NCBI RefSeq assembly: GCF_022524485.1
Contig: NZ_JAKXMK010000019.1
Location: 184,930-248,929, forward strand
Direction: 5' to 3'
DNA: 64,000 nucleotides
Source of the DNA: Pseudonocardia alaniniphila
GTDB taxonomy: Bacteria; Actinomycetota; Actinomycetes; Mycobacteriales; Pseudonocardiaceae
Shown one piece after another: positions 41,421 to 50,718 of the stretch. Each line of letters opens with the position of its first letter. The stretch's first letter is position 1. The notes below the pieces were generated by a model. That model did not search any database, was not told the origin of the DNA, and saw nothing but the letters and a program-made list of their open reading frames with translations. The position numbers and the translations under genes are program-made.

Positions 41421-43681
41421 GGCTCGACACCTACCGCCTCTCGCCGCGACGCGGCATCGATCTCGTCGATCCGGATCACCCGGCGGACGACGTCGCCCAG
41501 CTGGGCGGCGAACGCCTGCCGCTGCTGTGCGACCGCCTCCTGCTCCACGGGGCTGTCGGCCTGGCGCAGCAGGTCCCGGTTGCCTGCCAGCTTCAGAGCG
41601 CTTCCGAAGAGCTCGCGGGACAGCGACTCCGGACCGTGCAGCCGTCCCTGGAGCAGCATCTGCTGCCCGACGCCGCTGCACTCGTCGAGGAACGCCTTCT
41701 CCACGACCGGCTCCCCCGGCGGCCGGGCGGCCAGCCGCTCGGCCACCACCAGCTGGGCGTCCAGGAACGACCGCAGCACCCGGTGCGCGATGAGGAACTC
41801 GGCGCCCGCGAGAACCCTCTCGCCCTCGGCGTTCTCCCACGCCGGGTCGAGCCCGCGTAGCTCGGCCGACAGCTGCGCCCGGTAGCTGTCACGGTCGGGG
41901 AAGAAGAACTCGAACTTCAGCAGGTCGCGCAGTTGCATCGCTTCGTCCCAGCGACCGCCCGGGGCGCTGAGGAGCATGAGTTCGGCGATCGCCCGGTCGA
42001 TGAAGTGGTGGATGGCGCTGTTGCGGTAGAAGGCGGCGATCAGGTGCTGTCCGCGCTCGATCGCGTAGACCGGCTCCTCACCGCCCCGGTACACCGTGAC
42101 GACCTTGGAGTCGGCCAGCGCAGCGAGCACCAGGCTCAGGCCCGCCTCCGTGTCGAGCGGATCGGGCCGGTCGGGGTCGACGGCACAGCCACGGGCCTTG
42201 ACGTAGCTGCGCACCGGCTCGAGCACGCGCTGCACCTGCCCGAGCGTCAGCGCCCGGTCACGCACGCCGAGCAGCGCCAGCGTGACGAGCGCCGTCGCGA
42301 CCACCGGCGTGACCCGGTTGATCCCCACCGCGACCTCGAAGGCGACCTTCTGCAGGGCCAGCCGGTGGGCTGCCTCGTCCTGCGGGGTGCCCAGCGCCGC
42401 ACGCAACGAGATCGGCTCGGCGAACCGCACGTACGCGGTGCCGATGGGGTGCAACTGGGCCTTCGCGTACCGCGCGAGCCACGCCAGCCCCTCCCCCTTC
42501 TTCGGCACCCCCGCCTGCTCGGCCGCCATCGCCGACACCTCGCGCAGCTGGTCGTAGGTGATCGAGACCGGCACGAGGTGGACGTCCTCCACACGGCCGC
42601 CTTCCACGGCCTCCGCCACGTTGGCGAGCAGCCCGTAGCGGGGCGGGCGCAGCTTCCCGGTGCGGGAGCGGCCGCCCTCCATGTACCACTCCAGGTTGAA
42701 CCGCTTGGCCAGCAGGAACGCGAAGTACTCGCGAACCGCGAGCTTGTAGATCTCGTCGTCGCCGAAGCTGCGCCGGATGAAGATGACCCCCGACCGCTTG
42801 GCCAGTGGCCCGACCGGCCAGAACCTCAGGTTGTCGCCCCCGAGCACGTGGTTGCGCGGGAAGTCGTTCTCGGCGAGTACGTCGGCGAGCAGCATCGGGT
42901 CGGCGTAGGAGCGGTGGCTCGGCAGGAACACCAGGGGGTAGCGCCGGTTCAGCTCACGCAGCTTCTCCAGCCCGGCGCTGTCCACCTGCACATCCCACGC
43001 CCTCGCGTGCAGCGGGCGCAGCGCGGACGTCAGCAGGTCGACGGCCACGGGGCTCATCGAGGCGACGAGGCCGTCCAGGTCGGCCCTCGCCTTCGCGGCC
43101 ACGTCCGCCTCGGGCCGGCCGAGCTTCGCGGCCAGCTCGGCGATCTCGCGGCGGAACTCGGGGCTCTCCTCGATCGCCTCGGCGACCTGGCGCGGCACCT
43201 TGTACCGGTGCCCGACCAGCGCGCGTTCGGCCCGGTCCAGCGCCAGCGAGGCCTGCCGGGCGACGAAGTGCCCGAAGGCGCCCGCACGCAGCGACGAGCG
43301 GCCGGCGGTGAATCGCTCCTCCAGGTCGCCGACGGTGGCCGGCTCGGCCACCACCACCGCCACCCGGTCCGGCTCCCGCTTGACGATGCGGGCCTGCTCG
43401 ACCGGGAGGGGATGACGCGGGTTGCGCAGCGCCGCCACGTCGGCCCACCGCACGCGACGCTGCCCGCCCCGCTCCCGCGGCAGCCACGCCACGCGCACCG
43501 CGGCGACGACCGCCTCGTCGCCGTGCTGCGCCAGCGACGGGGCCAGCGCCGCGCCCTCGACGGGCAGCACCACCACCGGATGCAGCCCCTTCTGCCGTAC
43601 CCAGTCCTCGACGAGCCTGCGTTCCACGCCCGTCGTCGCGTCCACCAGCAGGATCAGCGGGGCCCCGTCGTGCACGTCCAT
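41417..43681 (-). CDS. plsB: Glycerol-3-phosphate 1-O-acyltransferase (PlsB)
   Basis: 754 aa membrane-associated acyltransferase, first step of phospholipid and triacylglycerol synthesis. The catalytic motif I is SHRSYADP (His256, Asp261), with FIRRSFGDDEIYK and the glycerol-3-phosphate motif YMEGGRSRTGKLRPP. The long C-terminal helical region is usual for PlsB. I start at the ATG at 43681, which has GGAAGGTGG just upstream; ATG 43696 would overlap that site. Equivalent of Rv2482c and translationally coupled to the fused acyltransferase, giving an acyl-glycerol assembly line. Confidence 0.92.
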   Translation of the reverse strand: MDVHDGAPLILLVDATTGVERRLVEDWVRQKGLHPVVVLPVEGAALAPSLAQHGDEAVVAAVRVAWLPRERGGQRRVRWADVAALRNPRHPLPVEQARIVKREPDRVAVVVAEPATVGDLEERFTAGRSSLRAGAFGHFVARQASLALDRAERALVGHRYKVPRQVAEAIEESPEFRREIAELAAKLGRPEADVAAKARADLDGLVASMSPVAVDLLTSALRPLHARAWDVQVDSAGLEKLRELNRRYPLVFLPSHRSYADPMLLADVLAENDFPRNHVLGGDNLRFWPVGPLAKRSGVIFIRRSFGDDEIYKLAVREYFAFLLAKRFNLEWYMEGGRSRTGKLRPPRYGLLANVAEAVEGGRVEDVHLVPVSITYDQLREVSAMAAEQAGVPKKGEGLAWLARYAKAQLHPIGTAYVRFAEPISLRAALGTPQDEAAHRLALQKVAFEVAVGINRVTPVVATALVTLALLGVRDRALTLGQVQRVLEPVRSYVKARGCAVDPDRPDPLDTEAGLSLVLAALADSKVVTVYRGGEEPVYAIERGQHLIAAFYRNSAIHHFIDRAIAELMLLSAPGGRWDEAMQLRDLLKFEFFFPDRDSYRAQLSAELRGLDPAWENAEGERVLAGAEFLIAHRVLRSFLDAQLVVAERLAARPPGEPVVEKAFLDECSGVGQQMLLQGRLHGPESLSRELFGSALKLAGNRDLLRQADSPVEQEAVAQQRQAFAAQLGDVVRRVIRIDEIDAASRREAVGVEP

Positions 43682-43818
43682 CCGCCCACCTTCCATCGAG
43701 GGCCCATCCTGCCCCGCTGCGGCCGGGTCGTGGTCAGCCGTGGCTGATTCGGGGTCATCTGAACAACCACCCGTGTCCCTGAGGGCGGGGCGGGCGCGCG
43801 TCAGTACCCTGAGGGCCC

Positions 43819-44964
43819 GTGAAGATCGCGCATCTCGTCCAGACCCTGCATCCCGACGCCCCGGAGATCGGGCTGGTCGACCTCGCCGGGGCGGCGCGGG
43901 AGATCGATCTCGACCTCGTGGTGATCTCGTTGGCGTCCACCTCCGAGACCAGCCAGGTCAGCGCGCTGCACCGGCTCGGCGTCCCGGTCAAGGAGCTCGG
44001 GCTCGGCCCCTGGGATCCGCGCGCGGTCACCCGTACCGCCCAGCTGATGCGCCAGCAGGGCGTGCAGCTCGTGCATACCCACCTACCGGCCGCCGACGTG
44101 GTAGGGGCAGCGGCGGCCGTGCGCAACCGCATCCCGGCCGTGTCCACCCTGCACCGGATCGAGAACCTGCCGGCAGACCGTGTCGACCGGCTGAAGCGCA
44201 CGGCCAAGATCCTCGCCCGGCAACGGTTCATGTCACGGACGATCGCGATCTCACAGGCGCAGGTGGAGTGGTACCGGAGCCTGGGCTCCGACACCCCGCA
44301 GGACCTCGTGCTCCTGCCGAACGGCGTCACCGATCCCGGCCCGGTCGACCAGGCCGAGCGGGAGCGCCGCCGCGCCGCTCTGGGTGTCGCCGACGGCGAG
44401 GTGCTCGCGGTGAGCACGGCACCGATGCGCCGGGACCAGGGCCACGAACTCCTGCTCGACGCCCTCGACTCGCTGCCCGACGGGCTGCCGCTGGTGGTCG
44501 CCATGGCAGGCGACGGACCGCTGCGTCCGTGGCTGGAGTCGCGTGTGGACGGAAGCGACGACCTGACGCGGCACGTCCGGTTCGTCCACCGCCACCAGGA
44601 GCCCGCCGCCCTGCTGCGGGTGGCCGACCTGGTCCTGCACAACGCCCGCTCCGGGGCCGCCCCCACCGCGCTGCTGCGGGCCATGGCGGCCGGCGTACCC
44701 GCCGTCGCCAGCCGGGTCGGTGGCGTCCCCGAAATCGTCACCAACGACACCGGAATGCTCGTGTCGCTGCACCCCGCCGCCATCGCCGACGCGCTCGTCG
44801 CGCTCACCCACGACGACGCACGCAGGCAGCGGCTCGGGGCCGCGGCGCGCGCCCGGTTCCTCGCCGAGTACGAGGCCGTCGGCTGGGCCCGGCGGCTCCA
44901 CGACCTCTACCGCGACGTGCTGGTGCCGGGCCGGGCCGCACCCGTCCGGCCACCCGCATCCTGA
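43819..44964 (+). CDS. GT4-type glycosyltransferase
   Basis: 381 aa GT-B fold. N-terminal acceptor domain (MKIAHLVQTLHPDAPEIGLVDLAGAARE), LVHTHLPAADVVG, and the donor domain with LVVAMAGDGPLRPWL and the E-x7-E-like region ALLRAMAAGVPAVASRVGGVPEIV. Unusually the first Glu of that motif is replaced (APTALLRAMAAG). Retaining sugar transfer from a nucleotide sugar; acceptor unknown. GTG start at 43819, divergent from plsB, so a role in glycolipid synthesis is possible but only by proximity. Confidence 0.85.
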   Translation: MKIAHLVQTLHPDAPEIGLVDLAGAAREIDLDLVVISLASTSETSQVSALHRLGVPVKELGLGPWDPRAVTRTAQLMRQQGVQLVHTHLPAADVVGAAAAVRNRIPAVSTLHRIENLPADRVDRLKRTAKILARQRFMSRTIAISQAQVEWYRSLGSDTPQDLVLLPNGVTDPGPVDQAERERRRAALGVADGEVLAVSTAPMRRDQGHELLLDALDSLPDGLPLVVAMAGDGPLRPWLESRVDGSDDLTRHVRFVHRHQEPAALLRVADLVLHNARSGAAPTALLRAMAAGVPAVASRVGGVPEIVTNDTGMLVSLHPAAIADALVALTHDDARRQRLGAAARARFLAEYEAVGWARRLHDLYRDVLVPGRAAPVRPPAS

Positions 44965-45021
44965 ACGAATCCACGCAAACCCGTCGACGCGACGCGGTCC
45001 GGGCAGCAAGAATCCGCCATC

Positions 45022-46248
45022 GTGCTGCAGCAATCCGAGCCCGGTGGCCATCCTCCGCCCGCTGTCCTGCGCCGCTCCAGGGCCGAGGACCTCCCCGCCA
45101 TCGCCACGGTGGACGGGCGTGGCTTCGGCTTCCACTACCGCGACGAGGACATCGAGGCCTTCCGGCCCCTGTTCGAACCGGACCGATTCCTGCTCGCCGA
45201 GGACGACGGTCGGATCGTCGGGGTCACCGGCTCGTTCCCGTTCGACGTCACGCTCCCCGGGGGCGCCACCCTGCCCGCACCCGGCGTCACCTGGGTCTCC
45301 GTGGCGGTCACCCACCGCCGCCGCGGAATCCTGCGGGCGCTGATGGAGGAGCAGCACCGCGGATTCGTGACCGACGGCTCCGCCGTGTCGCTGCTTACCG
45401 CGAGCGAGGGCTCGATCTACGGCCGCTTCGGCTACGGCATCACCACCCTGCACCGATCCGTGGAGATCACCCGCCGCCGCGCGACGTTCCGGCCCGGAAC
45501 ACCCGACCCCGGCGGCGTCCGTGAGATCGACACCACCGAGGCGCGGCAGCTCTTCCCCGAGATCCACAGGCGGTGGGTGGCGACCGTCCCGGGGGCGCTC
45601 AGCCGCAGCGACACCTGGTGGGACAACGTGCTGCTCGACCGGGAATGGCAGCGCAACGGCGGCACCGCGCTCTTCCACCTCGTGCACGCCGACGGATACG
45701 CCTCCTACCGCATCGACCAGGGCGAACGGACGTGCCGGGTCGTGGACATGGTGACCGTCACCGAAGAGGCGCACGCCGCGCTGTGGCGGGTGCTGCTCGC
45801 CATGGACCTTCTGGAGACGGTCACCGTGTGGTCCCATCCGCTCGACGACCCCCTGCAGTACCTGCTCACCGACCCGCGGCAGGTCCGCACCACCGGCATC
45901 CGCGACGGGATGTGGGCCCGGGTGCTGGACGTGCCCGCAGCACTGTCCGCACGCCGGTACGCCGCGGAGGTCGACGTCGTGCTCGACGTGCACGACCCGT
46001 TCCTCGACCGCGGTGGCCGGTTCCGCCTGCGCGGTGGCCCGGACGGCGCCGAGTGTGTGCGCGTCGACGTGGGTGGGCCCACCGTGTCCGTCGAGGTCGC
46101 CGCGCTGGGGCAACTCCTGTTCGGCGGGGAGCGTGCCACCACCCTCGCGCGCGCCGGGCTGCTCGCCACGGAGGACGAGACCGCGCTGCACAGCGTCGAC
46201 CTCGCGTTCCAGGCCGAGTGCCTCCCGCAGCACGGCACGGGGTTCTGA
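45022..46248 (+). CDS. eis: Eis-like GNAT N-acetyltransferase
   Basis: 408 aa, the size of M. tuberculosis Eis (402). Tripartite layout: an N-terminal GNAT domain with VSVAVTHRRRGILRALM (acetyl-CoA loop), a catalytic Tyr in SEGSIYGRFGYG, a second degenerate GNAT domain, and a C-terminal SCP2-like domain ending in Phe, whose carboxylate acts in Eis. Eis enzymes acetylate several amines of aminoglycosides, polyamines or protein lysines. Native substrate cannot be deduced; function as a resistance enzyme is not implied. Confidence 0.85.
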   Translation: MLQQSEPGGHPPPAVLRRSRAEDLPAIATVDGRGFGFHYRDEDIEAFRPLFEPDRFLLAEDDGRIVGVTGSFPFDVTLPGGATLPAPGVTWVSVAVTHRRRGILRALMEEQHRGFVTDGSAVSLLTASEGSIYGRFGYGITTLHRSVEITRRRATFRPGTPDPGGVREIDTTEARQLFPEIHRRWVATVPGALSRSDTWWDNVLLDREWQRNGGTALFHLVHADGYASYRIDQGERTCRVVDMVTVTEEAHAALWRVLLAMDLLETVTVWSHPLDDPLQYLLTDPRQVRTTGIRDGMWARVLDVPAALSARRYAAEVDVVLDVHDPFLDRGGRFRLRGGPDGAECVRVDVGGPTVSVEVAALGQLLFGGERATTLARAGLLATEDETALHSVDLAFQAECLPQHGTGF

Positions 46249-46269
46249 CCGAGCCCTACAGTTCCTTCT

Positions 46270-47148
46270 ATGAGCGAGACCGGCGGGCTGCGTCCGCTCG
46301 AGGACGGGATCGTCCGCGAGTTCGGCGAGGACAGCTCTCGCCCGGGCCGGGTGAACCTGTCCTACGGCGCCTACCTGCACCTGGACGAGCTGCTGTCGGC
46401 GCAGCACCCGGTGAGCAGGCCGGTGCACCATGACGAGCTGCTCTTCATCGTGCAGCACCAGACGTCCGAGCTCTGGCTCAAGCTGGTGCTGCACGAGCTG
46501 CGCGCGGTGCAGGCCCACTTCGCGGCCGACGACCTGCGGCCCGCGCTCAAGGGCCTGGCCCGGGTGAAGCACATCCAGCGCACCCTGACCGATCAGTGGT
46601 CGGTGCTGGCCACACTCACCCCGTCCGAGTACGCGGAGTTCCGCAGCTTCCTGGGCACGTCGTCGGGCTTCCAGTCCGACCAGTACCGGGCCGTGGAGTT
46701 CGTGCTGGGCAACAAGAACCCCGCGATGATCGAGCTGTTCGGCCACGACGAGCGGGCTCGCGCGCAGCTGACCGAACTGCTGGACAAGCCGAGCGTCTAC
46801 GACGAGTTCCTGCGCTACCTGGCCCGCCACGGCCATGACGTGCCGCGATCGGTTCTGGAGCGCGACGTGCGCCAGCCGCACACGTTCTGCCCGGAGCTGC
46901 TGCCGGTGTTCCGGCGCATCTACGAGCACTCCCACGAGTGCTGGGAGGCCTACGAGACCTGTGAGGAGCTCGTCGACCTCGAGGAGAACTTCCAGCTCTG
47001 GCGGTTCCGGCACCTGAAGACCGTCGAGCGCACCATCGGGGTGAAGCGCGGCACGGGCGGGTCGAGCGGCGTGAAGTTCCTGCGGGCGGCGCTGGAGCTC
47101 ACCTTCTTCCCCGAGCTGTACGCCGTCCGCACGGAGATCGGGTCATGA
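46270..47148 (+). CDS. kynA: Tryptophan 2,3-dioxygenase
   Basis: 292 aa haem dioxygenase converting L-tryptophan to N-formylkynurenine. The hallmark is the helix LLFIVQHQTSELWLKLVLHELRAV, with YLHLDELLSAQHPVS before and GSSGVKFLRAALELTFFPELY at the end. The stop overlaps the kynureninase start (ATGA 47145-47148), so the two are one operon. No kynurenine formamidase gene is visible in the window. Confidence 0.95.
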   Translation: MSETGGLRPLEDGIVREFGEDSSRPGRVNLSYGAYLHLDELLSAQHPVSRPVHHDELLFIVQHQTSELWLKLVLHELRAVQAHFAADDLRPALKGLARVKHIQRTLTDQWSVLATLTPSEYAEFRSFLGTSSGFQSDQYRAVEFVLGNKNPAMIELFGHDERARAQLTELLDKPSVYDEFLRYLARHGHDVPRSVLERDVRQPHTFCPELLPVFRRIYEHSHECWEAYETCEELVDLEENFQLWRFRHLKTVERTIGVKRGTGGSSGVKFLRAALELTFFPELYAVRTEIGS

Positions 47149-48413
47149 CCGCCGAGACCGTCGACCTGGCCTCACGCGCCGCCGAGCTGGACGCCACCGA
47201 CCCGCTGTCCGCCCACCGCACTCGCTTCGTGCCCAGCCCCGACGTCGTCGCCTACTTCGACGGCAACTCGCTCGGCCGTCCGCTGGCCGGCATGGCCGAA
47301 CGGCTCGACCGGTTCGTCACGCGGGAGTGGGGCGGCGGGCTCATCCGGGGCTGGACCGGCGACGGGCCCGCCGATTCACGCTCGGCCCGGCCCTGGATGG
47401 ACTGGCCGGGGTGGGTCGGCGACCGGATCGCCGCCGCCGCGCTCGGTGCGGCCCCCGGTCAGACCGTCGTGGCCGACTCCACGACGGTGCTGCTCTACAA
47501 GCTGGCGCGGGCCGCTGTCGACGCGCAGGCCCGCGCCGGACGTCGCGAGATCGTCCTCGACACCGACAACTTCCCGACCGACCGCTACGTGCTGGAGGGC
47601 ATCGCCGCGGAGCGCGGCTGCGTCCTGCGCTGGATCGAGACCGACCCGGCCGAGGGCGTCACCGCCGAGCAGGTCGCGGCCGTCGTCGGCCCGGCCACGG
47701 GACTCGTGCTGTTCAGCCACGTGGCGTACCGGTCCGGGTGGCTCGCCGACGCCGCAGCCGTCACCCGCGTCGTGCACGACGCCGGCGGGCTCGTGCTGTG
47801 GGACCTGTGCCATTCCGCGGGATCGGTGGAGCTGCAGCTCGACGCGTGGGGCGTGGACCTCGCCGCCGGATGCACCTACAAGTACCTGAACGGCGGCCCC
47901 GGCTCCCCGGCTTTCGGCTATGTCCGCCGCGATCTGCAGGACGTGCTGCGCCAGCCGATCCAGGGCTGGATGGGCAGGCGTGACCCGTTCCTGATGGGCC
48001 CCGGCTACGTGCCGGCCGACGGCGTCCGCGGCGTGGTGAGCGGAACGCCGCCGGTCCTGGCGATGGTGCCCCTGCTGGCGGCGCTGGAGCAGCTGGAGGA
48101 GGCGGGGATCGCCGCCGTGCGGGCCAAGTCCGTGGCACTCACGGAGTTCGCACTCGAACTGGTGGACGCCTGGCTCGTGCCCTACGGCGTCGAGGTGGCC
48201 TCACCGCGTGACCCGGCACGCCGCGGCGGCCACGTGACGATTCGCCGGCCGGGGTTCCGCGAACTGCTCCCGCACTTGTGGGAGCGCGGCGTGATCCCCG
48301 ACTTCCGCGAACCGGATGGCATCCGCCTCGGCCTGGCCCCGCTGAGCACCAGCTTCACCGAGGTCCACGCGGGCGTTTCGATCCTCCGCGACGTGCTGAC
48401 CGAGCACGCCTGA
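47145..48413 (+). CDS. kynU: Kynureninase
   Basis: 422 aa PLP enzyme cleaving kynurenine (or 3-hydroxykynurenine) to anthranilate and alanine. Features include YFDGNSLGRPLAGM at the N-terminus, the LWDLCHSAGSVEL strand with the cofactor Asp, the PLP lysine in GCTYKYLNGGPGSPAF, and FLMGPGYVPADGVRG with QPIQGWMGRRDPF. Translationally coupled to the dioxygenase. Anthranilate could feed catabolism or secondary metabolism. Confidence 0.95.
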   Translation: MTAETVDLASRAAELDATDPLSAHRTRFVPSPDVVAYFDGNSLGRPLAGMAERLDRFVTREWGGGLIRGWTGDGPADSRSARPWMDWPGWVGDRIAAAALGAAPGQTVVADSTTVLLYKLARAAVDAQARAGRREIVLDTDNFPTDRYVLEGIAAERGCVLRWIETDPAEGVTAEQVAAVVGPATGLVLFSHVAYRSGWLADAAAVTRVVHDAGGLVLWDLCHSAGSVELQLDAWGVDLAAGCTYKYLNGGPGSPAFGYVRRDLQDVLRQPIQGWMGRRDPFLMGPGYVPADGVRGVVSGTPPVLAMVPLLAALEQLEEAGIAAVRAKSVALTEFALELVDAWLVPYGVEVASPRDPARRGGHVTIRRPGFRELLPHLWERGVIPDFREPDGIRLGLAPLSTSFTEVHAGVSILRDVLTEHA

Positions 48414-48470
48414 CCCGACCAGGAGCTGGACGAACGACACGCCGGTCCGGAAGATCCGCACCGCGCGGGA

Positions 48471-49925
48471 TCAGCGCAGCGCGTGTTCCCACTTCTCGCG
48501 CACGCCGCGGAGGTACTCGGGGCTGCTCTGCGCCACCCGGGGGAAGTCGGCGCGACGCTCGAAGGGGCGGCACGCGTCGATGATCGCCCGGCTGTTGTAG
48601 GCAGGCGCGCCCTCCGGGAGCATCGGGTCGAGCTTGCTGCCCCAGCCGTAGCGCATGATCTCGATGTCGCGGTCCGGGTCGCTGCGGGTGGACATCGCCC
48701 AGATCACCTGCTCCAGGTCGGAGCAGTCGATGTCGTCGTCGACCACCACCACATACCGGTTCATGTAGGCCGCGGCCGGGCACTGTGCGGCGAGGTGTGC
48801 AACCTGCCGCGCGTGGCCCGGGTAGCGCTGCTCCAGCGAGACCGCGATGAAGAGCCGCCCGCCGCCGGACTCGTGCGCCCACGCCGCCGTGACGCCGGGC
48901 ACGCCCATCGACACCAGCTCGTCGTGGATCATCGCCGACTTCATCACGGTGCGCATGTAGGAGTAGTCGTGCGGGGGGCGACCGGGGGGCGCTCCGAGCA
49001 GGATCGGGTCGTCCCTGTGGTACAACCGCGTGATCTCCAGGTTCCGGCACGGCCGGCGGCGTCCCGAGTAGTAGCCGGTCCACTCGCCGAACGGGCCCTC
49101 GTCGCGCATGTTGCCGGGGGTGAGCCAGCCCTCCACGGCGATCTCGCTGCCTGCCGGGATCGGCAGGCCGGTGTCCGGGGCGATGACCACCGGGACCCGT
49201 TCCCCGAGTACCGCGCCCGCGTACTCCAGTTCGGACACCCCGCCCGGCACCTCGGTGCCGCCGAGCGCCAGCAGCAGCGGGTCGTGCCCGAAGGACACCG
49301 TCACCGGGGCGCGGCCCTCGCGCGCGATCCACCGCTCGATGTTCTGCGCCCCGTGCTTGCCGGGGACGGCCGCGATCGTGGTGCTGCGGCCGTCGTCCTG
49401 CACCTCCATGCGGTAGCAGCCGCCGTTGTGCACGCCGGTCTCCGGGTTGCTCGTCACCACGAAGCACCCGGTGCCGATGAACCGGCCCCCGTCGTGCTCG
49501 TGCCAGCGCGGGACGGGGAACGTCAGCAGGTCGACCTGGTCGCCGGCCACCTCGTTGGCGAGCAGGGGTGCACTGTCCACCGGCGCGACCGGGAAGTCCC
49601 GCGCGCGGCTCGTCCACTGCGACGGCTTGCCGCGGAGCGCGTCCACCAGGCCCGCGTCGTCCAGGTCGTCGCCGAGACGCAGGGTGTGCCCGAACCGGCG
49701 GGAGGAGCCCGTGCTGCCGGTGAGCACCCGCATGCCGGCGGGATAGCCGGTGATCCCGTCGAACAGGACGGCAGGCGGATGAGGAAGGTGGTAGCTCACC
49801 TCGGCGATACCGCCGAGCTCCAGGTCCCAATGAGCGCCGTGGACGTGGCGCAGCTCGCCCATCTTCTGCACCGCGTCGATGTGGCTACGTAGGCTCAGCA
49901 GTGGTTCGTCACCGGGTGTGGTCAT
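48471..49925 (-). CDS. UbiD-family prenyl-FMN-dependent decarboxylase
   Basis: 484 aa. The residues for prFMN catalysis are conserved: the arginine in NNGGCYRMEV and both glutamates in EGPFGEWTGYYSG, as in fungal Fdc1. Family members reversibly decarboxylate aromatic, heteroaromatic or alpha,beta-unsaturated acids. The prenyl-FMN synthase UbiX is not in the window. Last gene of the leftward operon with an alpha/beta hydrolase and a molybdenum hydroxylase, so it probably removes a carboxyl from the ring acid handled there. I chose ATG 49925; GTG 49940 is an alternative. Confidence 0.87.
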   Translation of the reverse strand: MTTPGDEPLLSLRSHIDAVQKMGELRHVHGAHWDLELGGIAEVSYHLPHPPAVLFDGITGYPAGMRVLTGSTGSSRRFGHTLRLGDDLDDAGLVDALRGKPSQWTSRARDFPVAPVDSAPLLANEVAGDQVDLLTFPVPRWHEHDGGRFIGTGCFVVTSNPETGVHNGGCYRMEVQDDGRSTTIAAVPGKHGAQNIERWIAREGRAPVTVSFGHDPLLLALGGTEVPGGVSELEYAGAVLGERVPVVIAPDTGLPIPAGSEIAVEGWLTPGNMRDEGPFGEWTGYYSGRRRPCRNLEITRLYHRDDPILLGAPPGRPPHDYSYMRTVMKSAMIHDELVSMGVPGVTAAWAHESGGGRLFIAVSLEQRYPGHARQVAHLAAQCPAAAYMNRYVVVVDDDIDCSDLEQVIWAMSTRSDPDRDIEIMRYGWGSKLDPMLPEGAPAYNSRAIIDACRPFERRADFPRVAQSSPEYLRGVREKWEHALR

Positions 49926-49941
49926 CCTGGCTGTGCCCACC

Positions 49942-50718
49942 TCAGCTCAGGTGCTTCTCGACGACCGGCCAGATGTCGGGCCGCTCGATCAGGCTCAGGT
50001 GCCGGGTGTCGTCGAGCACCTCGAGGTGGGCGTGCGGGATGCGGGCCGCCAGCGTCTCGGCCATGGCGGGCGGCGTGGCGTAGTCCTCGCGGCCCACCAG
50101 CACGAGCGTCGGGGCCTGGATGTCGCCCAGCCCGGCCTCGGCCTCCAGGCCCGCGAACGCGTGGCAGGCGGCGGCGTGCGCCTGGGAGTTCGTGGCCACG
50201 AAGATGTCGCTGACGCGGCGGACCTCGTCGGGATGCGTCTCGACGAACGACGGCGAGAACCAGCGGTCCACCTGGAAGGTCACCTGCTTCTCGCGTGGCA
50301 CGCCGACGGCCTTCTCGGCGCGCTCGGTCCACTGCGCCACCCGGTCGGGGCCGTAGTCGGCGGTGGTGTCGGCCAGCACCAGCCGCGCGACGAGGTCGGG
50401 GTGGCGCTGGGCGAGCAGGATCGCCGTGCTGCCGCCCATGGACAGGCCCACCACGTCGACCGGCTCGTCGGCCACCGTCTCGACGATCGCGGCCACGTCG
50501 TCGGCGAGGTCGGCGATGCTGAACGGGCCGCCGTCCCAGTCCGAGCCACCGTGCCCGCGCGCGTCCGGGGCGAACACCTGGTGGCTCCCGGCGAGCGCCG
50601 CGGCCATCGGGTCCCACACCCGGCCGGACAGCGCCAGCGCGTGCAACGCCACCAGCGGGCGGCCACCGTCTCCGGTGCGGGCCACCTCGAAACCGCCTCG
50701 TGCGGTGTCGACCTTCAC
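49942..50718 (-). CDS. Alpha/beta hydrolase (enol-lactonase/C-C hydrolase-like)
   Basis: 258 aa. The nucleophile elbow is VGLSMGGSTAI, the acid is in LVLVGREDYATPP and the catalytic histidine in DDTRHLSLIERP. Length and the oxyanion segment LVALHALALSGRVWDP resemble PcaD-like lactonases and ring-cleavage hydrolases. It overlaps the ferredoxin-like subunit gene by 4 bases, which places it in the same pathway, likely hydrolysing a ring-opened or lactone intermediate. Confidence 0.85.
   Translation of the reverse strand: MKVDTARGGFEVARTGDGGRPLVALHALALSGRVWDPMAAALAGSHQVFAPDARGHGGSDWDGGPFSIADLADDVAAIVETVADEPVDVVGLSMGGSTAILLAQRHPDLVARLVLADTTADYGPDRVAQWTERAEKAVGVPREKQVTFQVDRWFSPSFVETHPDEVRRVSDIFVATNSQAHAAACHAFAGLEAEAGLGDIQAPTLVLVGREDYATPPAMAETLAARIPHAHLEVLDDTRHLSLIERPDIWPVVEKHLS

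Noticed and set aside
39366..41885. Plus-strand frame open for 839 codons
   Set aside because: Antisense to the tri-domain lipid enzyme; low-complexity His/Arg translation.
44251..47013. Minus-strand frame open for 920 codons
   Set aside because: It lies antisense to three recognisable genes (glycosyltransferase, Eis-like, kynA). The translation is Arg/Gly/Val/His-rich with no motif; long antisense frames are expected at this GC content.
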